From: Akkermansia sp.
GTDB lineage: Bacteria; Verrucomicrobiota; Verrucomicrobiia; Verrucomicrobiales; Akkermansiaceae
Reading direction: 5' to 3'
Length of the DNA: 64,000 nucleotides
NCBI GenBank assembly: GCA_017398355.1
Contig: JAFQGD010000020.1
Span: 1 to 64,000 of the forward strand
How positions within the stretch are numbered: position 1 is the stretch's first letter; every line of letters starts with the position of its first letter. Of this stretch, positions 59,969 to 64,000 are shown in pieces. A model generated the notes under the pieces. It ran no database searches and was not told where the DNA came from. It saw only the letters and a program-made list of their open reading frames with translations. Made by a program: the position numbers and the translations under genes.

Positions 59969-60994
59969 ATGAATTTATTCTCTAAATCATTCATGGTCAC
60001 GGTAATGGCCATAGCTTCCATGGTGCAGGCCCTGGAGTTGTCTGACTTGCGCTTGCCTCTCACCCGTACGGAGGCAGACAGCTTTACGAAAGACTACGAC
60101 TACGAGATTCTTTCTGATTATTCCGTGCGCCGTACGTGGCGTACGAATGGCCGCAAGATAGCCATTGATTTTGATAGTAAGACCAACGAAGCCATTTGCA
60201 TTACAGTCTCTTATGTAGAGCCTGTCCCCCGTAAGGAAGGCTATGCGGATGCGAAAGTGTTGGCCGGGGATAAAGTGGAAAGCCCCAAGTGGAAACAAGT
60301 GAAAGATGCGGCAGCTACAAAATTCGGCATGAAGAATGCGGAAGCGCTGCAACTGAACGATGGTACCTACCTTTTCCGCGAGGTTACGGACGATAAGAAG
60401 AAACGCTTTACGCGCCTTTCCCTCTTTGCCAAGATGCCGAAGGAAGACCGCAGCTCCTTGGCCGTGTTGGATGCCACCGGTGGTAAAACAGCTCTGGGGT
60501 CTTCTACGGTGGGTACAGCTGTGAAAGATTTGTATGCGGACGAGGCTGAGCGCCGTGGTGCAGCTTCCGGTGCCGTAGCGGCGGTGGAACCCTCCACCCC
60601 TGCTGATACAGCAGATGATACTAACTATGGCCCGCGTGTAACAGCGCTGGGCAGCACTCCCGGGGCTCGCGCGGCTTTGCGCCGTCAGCAAGAAGCAGAA
60701 GCGGCAGAGTCCGCTACCCCAGCGGCAGAGGCTCCCGTTCCTGCGGCTTCCCAGCCGAAGGCGGAAAAGAAGCCCGCCAAGGCTATGAAGGAGCGCACAT
60801 TGATAGAGGCTTTTGGCTTGGATAATCCCGGCCCGGTGCAGTATGGCGTGATTGGCGGCATTGTGCTTCTGCTCATCATCATCATTGTGAGCCGTGTCAA
60901 TGCGGCCAAGCGCAAGGCAGCCCAAAAGGCCAAGTTCGCGGCTGTATTGCTCAATAATCACAATACTGGGGCACCCAAGCTTAAGCGCAAATAA
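59969..60994 (+). CDS. Exported protein with C-terminal membrane anchor, unknown
   Basis: 341 residues. Signal peptide (MNLFSKSFMVTVMAIASMVQA), an alpha/beta domain (about 22-190, RLPLTRTEADSFTKDYDYEI), an Ala/Pro/Thr/Glu-rich linker (about 195-275), a C-terminal helix (about 291-310, GVIGGIVLLLIIIIVSRV) and a basic cytoplasmic tail of about 30 residues. This would be a type I membrane topology, rare in bacteria outside sorting-signal proteins, and the tail is much longer than in those. No enzyme motif seen. Confidence 0.72.
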   Translation: MNLFSKSFMVTVMAIASMVQALELSDLRLPLTRTEADSFTKDYDYEILSDYSVRRTWRTNGRKIAIDFDSKTNEAICITVSYVEPVPRKEGYADAKVLAGDKVESPKWKQVKDAAATKFGMKNAEALQLNDGTYLFREVTDDKKKRFTRLSLFAKMPKEDRSSLAVLDATGGKTALGSSTVGTAVKDLYADEAERRGAASGAVAAVEPSTPADTADDTNYGPRVTALGSTPGARAALRRQQEAEAAESATPAAEAPVPAASQPKAEKKPAKAMKERTLIEAFGLDNPGPVQYGVIGGIVLLLIIIIVSRVNAAKRKAAQKAKFAAVLLNNHNTGAPKLKRK

Positions 60995-61027
60995 TACACA
61001 AGCCTTAGCTTCATTTGATTTTTCCGG

Positions 61028-61064
61028 AACGGGAAGTTGCGATAAAAGCCTCTTCCCGTTCTTT
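61028..61064 (+). terminator. Probable terminator after the secreted protein gene
   Basis: AACGGGAAG (61028-61036) pairs with CTTCCCGTT (61052-61060), 15-nt loop, then CTTTG. Confidence 0.6.
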
Positions 61065-61074
61065 GTGTTTACAG

Positions 61075-61105
61075 AAAAGCCACCCGGCATATAGCCGGGT
61101 GGCTT
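61075..61105 (-). terminator. hpf terminator
   Basis: Perfect 12-bp stem AAGCCACCCGGC/GCCGGGTGGCTT, 5-nt loop, with TTTT on the minus-strand 3' side. Confidence 0.88.
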
Positions 61106-61138
61106 CCTGAAATTGAGTGGCAGGAGAGCAGCGCTACA

Positions 61139-61744
61139 TCATGCCTTGAGTTCGTTGCCCAATTCAATGATGGAGTACTCACCCGGGCGAATGCGGTATA
61201 CAATTTGCAGCACGTTGCGGCGGGCATTGCGGTACAGGACAAAGGGCTTGCCGGAGATTTCTAGCTCCATGATAGCATCTTCTTTGTACATGGTCTTGAG
61301 GTCGTACCCCTCGCGCGATATGCGCACCGGCTTGGGATCCTCGGGGGCATCAATATCCACATCAAAGTCGAGCACGTCTTCCTCGTACACCTTTTCATCC
61401 AGCTTGCGGATACTCTTGGAACGGTGCGGGCGGAAGTGTTTCATGAGGCGCGTCTTATGCTTTCTCATGCGGCGCATAATCTTCGTGACGGTCTCATCAA
61501 TGGCGGCGTACAAATCAGCGGCCACAGTAGAAGCCTGGATAGTGATGTGATCGGCACAGAACAGCACAATTTCGGCCATTTGGCGGTCCTTCTGCACATC
61601 TACTACAACGCGAGCTTCTACAATGCGGGGGTAATCAATATGAATACCTTGAATCTTCTTGGTTGCGAAATCGCGGATGGCATCTGTGACCTCAATATGG
61701 CGGCCCGTAACAATAATGTTTGTTTCAACATTCGATGTCTGCAT
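61139..61744 (-). CDS. hpf: Long-form ribosome hibernation promoting factor
   Basis: 201 residues. The N-terminal HPF/RaiA domain (about 8-105) shows NIIVTGRHIEVTDAIRDFA and the DLYAAIDETVTKIMRRMRKH helix, which binds the 30S decoding site. The C-terminal domain (about 140-200, with VRISREGYDLKTMYKEDAI and FVLYRNARRN) is the dimerising part that joins two 70S ribosomes into 100S particles in long-form HPF. A good ribosome binding site (AAAGAGGT) lies 7 nt before the ATG. Confidence 0.95.
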   Translation of the reverse strand: MQTSNVETNIIVTGRHIEVTDAIRDFATKKIQGIHIDYPRIVEARVVVDVQKDRQMAEIVLFCADHITIQASTVAADLYAAIDETVTKIMRRMRKHKTRLMKHFRPHRSKSIRKLDEKVYEEDVLDFDVDIDAPEDPKPVRISREGYDLKTMYKEDAIMELEISGKPFVLYRNARRNVLQIVYRIRPGEYSIIELGNELKA

Positions 61745-61810
61745 GGTGTGTACCTCTTTCTATTTTTTGGTTCAGTAAAGCAGTGGTGAATACACCTTTC
61801 TGCAATACTC

Positions 61811-61839
61811 ATCATATCCGCACATGCGAGATTTTGCAA
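61811..61839 (-). promoter_or_regulatory. hpf promoter
   Basis: Minus strand: TTGCAA (61834-61839), 17 bp, TATGAT (61811-61816), leader about 60 nt. Confidence 0.65.
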
Positions 61840-61891
61840 CAAAAAAATACTCTAATAGTGGGATTTTTCCATGCAGAGGGTCGTGTGGCAA

Positions 61892-62488
61892 TTAGCGCAC
61901 CTGCAGGTAGACGATGACCCCCTCGTAACGGGGGTCAGTTGATGATGTCTTGATAATAAGACGGTTGAAAGCCTTTTTGGTGGTGGTTACAGGGGTTACG
62001 GTTACAAGGAATTCCCGTTGATTTTTCCCTTTGGCCGGGGTAAAAGAAAAATCTTCTCCGGAGATAGCAGCCTCCGTCACATCCTGTACCGGGGAACCTT
62101 TGGGGAGGTTGATACGCAACACTTGGGGGGTAGGTTCCGCCCCGCGCTGCCATACCAAGCTGCGGGCACTTAAAACGATGGCTTGAGGCACTTCAAAACG
62201 CATGGTCAAACGCGTTTTCTTGCCGTCTGCAGTCGTGACATCCAGCTGCTTATCAACCGATTGGTCAAATTTGGAAGTATCCACCTGCACTGTGAGCTTG
62301 GTGCCGGAGAACGAGGAGGTGGTACAGTCGCAGAGCGATTTGACTTTAGTGATAGCCGCCCCCTTGCTTTCAAAGACTACCGTAGTAGTATTCTGGCCGT
62401 AATCCAGCTTGATGTGTTGCAAAGGTTTGTTGAAGCCTGCAAGTGTAGGCAGTGATACCGCCAAAAGTAAACAAAGGGGACGAAACAT
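61892..62488 (-). CDS. DUF1573-like exported protein
   Basis: 198 residues with a signal peptide (MFRPLCLLLAVSLPTLAG). The first half has the shape of DUF1573 domains: strands ending in VKSLCDCTTSSFSG, where the family usually has a CGC turn, then VQVDTSKFDQ and a strand-rich second domain (about 105-198). Probably periplasmic binding or scaffold protein. 23 nt downstream of lspA, same strand. Confidence 0.72.
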   Translation of the reverse strand: MFRPLCLLLAVSLPTLAGFNKPLQHIKLDYGQNTTTVVFESKGAAITKVKSLCDCTTSSFSGTKLTVQVDTSKFDQSVDKQLDVTTADGKKTRLTMRFEVPQAIVLSARSLVWQRGAEPTPQVLRINLPKGSPVQDVTEAAISGEDFSFTPAKGKNQREFLVTVTPVTTTKKAFNRLIIKTSSTDPRYEGVIVYLQVR

Positions 62489-62511
62489 GAGTGGGGGAGC
62501 GTGGTGGTGGG

Positions 62512-63123
62512 TTAGCGCGCAGCTTCTTCTTTCTTAGCTTCTTGGGGTTGCGGCAGGAAGCTGGCAATCAGGAACAGGCCTGCTGCAATGCATACGCATG
62601 AATCTGCCACATTGAATGCCGGCCAATGGTAGCCCATGGGGAAGGTTTCTGTGGGGATGAAGGGGAAGGAGCAATCCAAGAAATCCACCACATAGCCGTT
62701 GAGCAGGTTTTGCATAAAGGAGAGCTTTTCTGCACCGGGCAGAAAGAAGCCTTGGGTGAGGCGGTCTGTCATGTTGCCGAGAACACCTGCCATGATGAAG
62801 GCCCAAGCAACTTTGAGCATCTTGGTGCAGAAAAAGTTGTGGCGGTAGCCCACCAAGAGCAGAACAAGCGCAACCACCTGCACCCCCAAGAAGAGAATGG
62901 GTGCCCACGCGGTGCCGTTGCCCATGCCAAATGCCACGCCGGTATTATGCAGACGCACGATATCAAAGTTCATGAACGCACTCTCCGTGATAATGGGGGT
63001 GCGGTCTAAGTAGTATGGCGTGGGTAGCTCGTAGTTGAACACAATGTACCATTTGCTGGCTTGGTCGAGCAGGTAAAGGCAGATGATGAGCAGGATGAGG
63101 TAGAGGGTTGTTCGTTGTTTCAT
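62512..63123 (-). CDS. lspA: Lipoprotein signal peptidase (signal peptidase II)
   Basis: Cleaves signal peptides of prolipoproteins after Lgt action. 203 residues, four helices, catalytic motifs GNMTDRL and FNVADS with both Asp. The loop between helix 1 and 2 (about 30-60) and the one before VDFLDCSFPFIP are longer than in E. coli. A Lys/Glu-rich tail ends the protein. Downstream of ileS, a classic pairing. Confidence 0.95.
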   Translation of the reverse strand: MKQRTTLYLILLIICLYLLDQASKWYIVFNYELPTPYYLDRTPIITESAFMNFDIVRLHNTGVAFGMGNGTAWAPILFLGVQVVALVLLLVGYRHNFFCTKMLKVAWAFIMAGVLGNMTDRLTQGFFLPGAEKLSFMQNLLNGYVVDFLDCSFPFIPTETFPMGYHWPAFNVADSCVCIAAGLFLIASFLPQPQEAKKEEAAR

Positions 63124-63138
63124 GGCTTTTGCATGGGA

Positions 63139-63169
63139 GCCCCGCCGCGCGTAGGACGCGGGGCGGGGC
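63139..63169 (-). promoter_or_regulatory. GC-rich hairpin between ileS and lspA
   Basis: GCCCCGCC (63139-63146) pairs with GGCGGGGC (63162-63169), with further CGCGT/ACGCG pairing inside (one mismatch). It sits 16 nt before the lspA start and has no T-run, so it could hinder or tune lspA translation. Confidence 0.5.
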
Positions 63170-63204
63170 CGATTGTGAATATATACTGTTTGCTGGGTGC
63201 AGGG

Positions 63205-64000
63205 TTAGCCCATGACTGCAGCGCAGCGGGCACAGAGGCATTCTTCATTCGCCGCAGGTTCGTAGCGGCGGCAGCGCGGGCACATGACGTGGGCCGTCTT
63301 TTCTGCTGTAGCGGCCAGCTCAGCTCCGGTTTGCAGGTGCAAATCAGAGATGATGAAGAATTCCTTGGCAAATTCCGTATCGGCCAGCAATGCTGCTACG
63401 GTGGCGTCCTCCTCTGCCGGGATGGTGAGTGAGACAACAGCTTCGTTGTTCTTGTTGAATGCCTTGGCCTTAATTTGCGCTTCGATGGCAACCTGAATGA
63501 CACTCTTGATTTGCTGCAAACGAGCAAAGGGTGCCGTGAGCCCGGCATCAAACTCTGCGCAGGGTTCGGGGAAGTCTTGCTCGTGTACGGAGCCGCTGTT
63601 GCCGGCGTGTTCCCACGCTTCATCACAGGTGTACACCAAGATGGGGGCCAGCAGCTTCACCAGCGTATCAAAAATGCGGGAGATGGCAAACTGCTTGCTC
63701 AAGCGGTGCGGGGATGTTGCTGCATCGCAGTACAAGCTGTCCTTGGTCATGTCAATGTAAAGGGCAGACAAATCATTGGTGCAGAATTGGTTGATAGCCA
63801 TGAATACCTTGCGGAATTCGTAGCCTTCGTAGGCGGCGCGCACCTCGCGGATGAGGGTGTTGGTGCGCTCCAAAATCCACATATCCGTGGGGGCAAGCTC
63901 TGCCGGGCGTCTGCCGTCATACCCCTTCAGGTTGGCCAGCAGAATGCGCAGCGTGTTGCGCAGTCGGCGGTAGGGATCCGTAATTTGCTTGAACAAATCC
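63205..64000 (-). CDS. ileS: Isoleucyl-tRNA synthetase, C-terminal part (partial)
   Basis: The C-terminal 265 residues; the gene continues past the right edge. The anticodon-binding region (DPYRRLRNTLRILLANLKGY, then FAISRIFDTLVKLLAPILVYT, TCDEAWEH) is typical of IleRS, and the zinc-type end has CPRC and CARC pairs (about 20 and 5 residues from the end). The frame is open to base 64000, so no start is present. Upstream catalytic domain not seen. Confidence 0.93.
   Translation of the reverse strand, partial: DLFKQITDPYRRLRNTLRILLANLKGYDGRRPAELAPTDMWILERTNTLIREVRAAYEGYEFRKVFMAINQFCTNDLSALYIDMTKDSLYCDAATSPHRLSKQFAISRIFDTLVKLLAPILVYTCDEAWEHAGNSGSVHEQDFPEPCAEFDAGLTAPFARLQQIKSVIQVAIEAQIKAKAFNKNNEAVVSLTIPAEEDATVAALLADTEFAKEFFIISDLHLQTGAELAATAEKTAHVMCPRCRRYEPAANEECLCARCAAVMG

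Overview
The window is chromosomal DNA from a Verrucomicrobiota bacterium, most likely Akkermansiaceae. The strongest evidence is the five-gene block at 42910-50755. Its order and domain make-up match the type IV pilus locus known from Akkermansia muciniphila as Amuc_1102-1101-1100-1099-1098, including a counterpart of the host-signalling protein Amuc_1100. The proteins are clearly divergent from what I remember of A. muciniphila, so a related species or genus is more likely than that species itself. ADP-heptose synthesis genes, lgt/lspA and a secretin show a diderm envelope. I saw no rRNA, CRISPR array, insertion sequence, prophage or replication origin.

Layout. 1-6361 (minus strand): secG with a long Pro-Ala-Glu repeat tail, panD, nth, a small lipoprotein, two related coiled-coil membrane proteins and pnp. 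6686-9382 (plus): a tandem pair of GYF_2/zinc-ribbon/DUF805 membrane proteins and miaA. 9434-12739 (minus): grpE-dnaJ-rsmE plus an orphan OppF-like ATPase. 12884-14382: tRNA-Gln and an O-acetylhomoserine sulfhydrylase. 14466-21173 (minus): a six-gene run of membrane, TPR, pseudokinase-FGE and secreted proteins together with der. 21322-23459 (plus): a polysaccharide deacetylase and a basic low-complexity protein. 23907-28193 (minus): an envelope operon for a transglutaminase-like/discoidin protein, a thioredoxin-fold protein without active-site cysteines and a pentaheme cytochrome. 28334-35954: tRNA-Cys, a YD-repeat membrane protein, rnz, an RmlD-like reductase, pgsA, a third coiled-coil paralogue, metF and two unknowns. 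35960-41297 (minus): an LPS inner-core operon (GT25, GT8, hldE, gmhA, gmhB, GT9). 41448-42707: tRNA-Val, tRNA-Tyr and lgt. 42910-50755: the pilus operon. 50926-53844: tRNA-Glu and two tandem MATE transporters. 53976-59084: rplX-rplE-rpsH-rplF-rplR-rpsE-rplO-secY, lacking rpsN and rpmD. 59148-64000: small membrane proteins, a secreted protein, hpf, a DUF1573-like protein, lspA and the 3' part of ileS.

Regulation. Many sigma-70-type promoters (TTGaCA/TTGcCA, usually 17 bp, TAtaaT) can be read directly. For secG, grpE, the RmlD-like gene, the gene at 32560 and a few others, the start codon lies only 6-10 nt after the -10 box, which implies leaderless or nearly leaderless mRNAs. Few genes have a good Shine-Dalgarno sequence. 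The genome is compact: ATGA/GTGA/TGATG overlaps, convergent genes overlapping by 4-8 nt, and one terminator whose stem contains the stop codons of both converging genes.

Functional themes are envelope biogenesis (heptose, phospholipid, lipoprotein and Sec machinery, pilus), translation (ribosomal proteins, tRNAs, hpf, der, miaA, rsmE, ileS), and lineage-specific secreted or membrane proteins of unknown function. The best candidates for something undescribed are the cytochrome/thioredoxin-fold/transglutaminase operon, the pseudokinase-FGE operon and the coiled-coil paralogue family.
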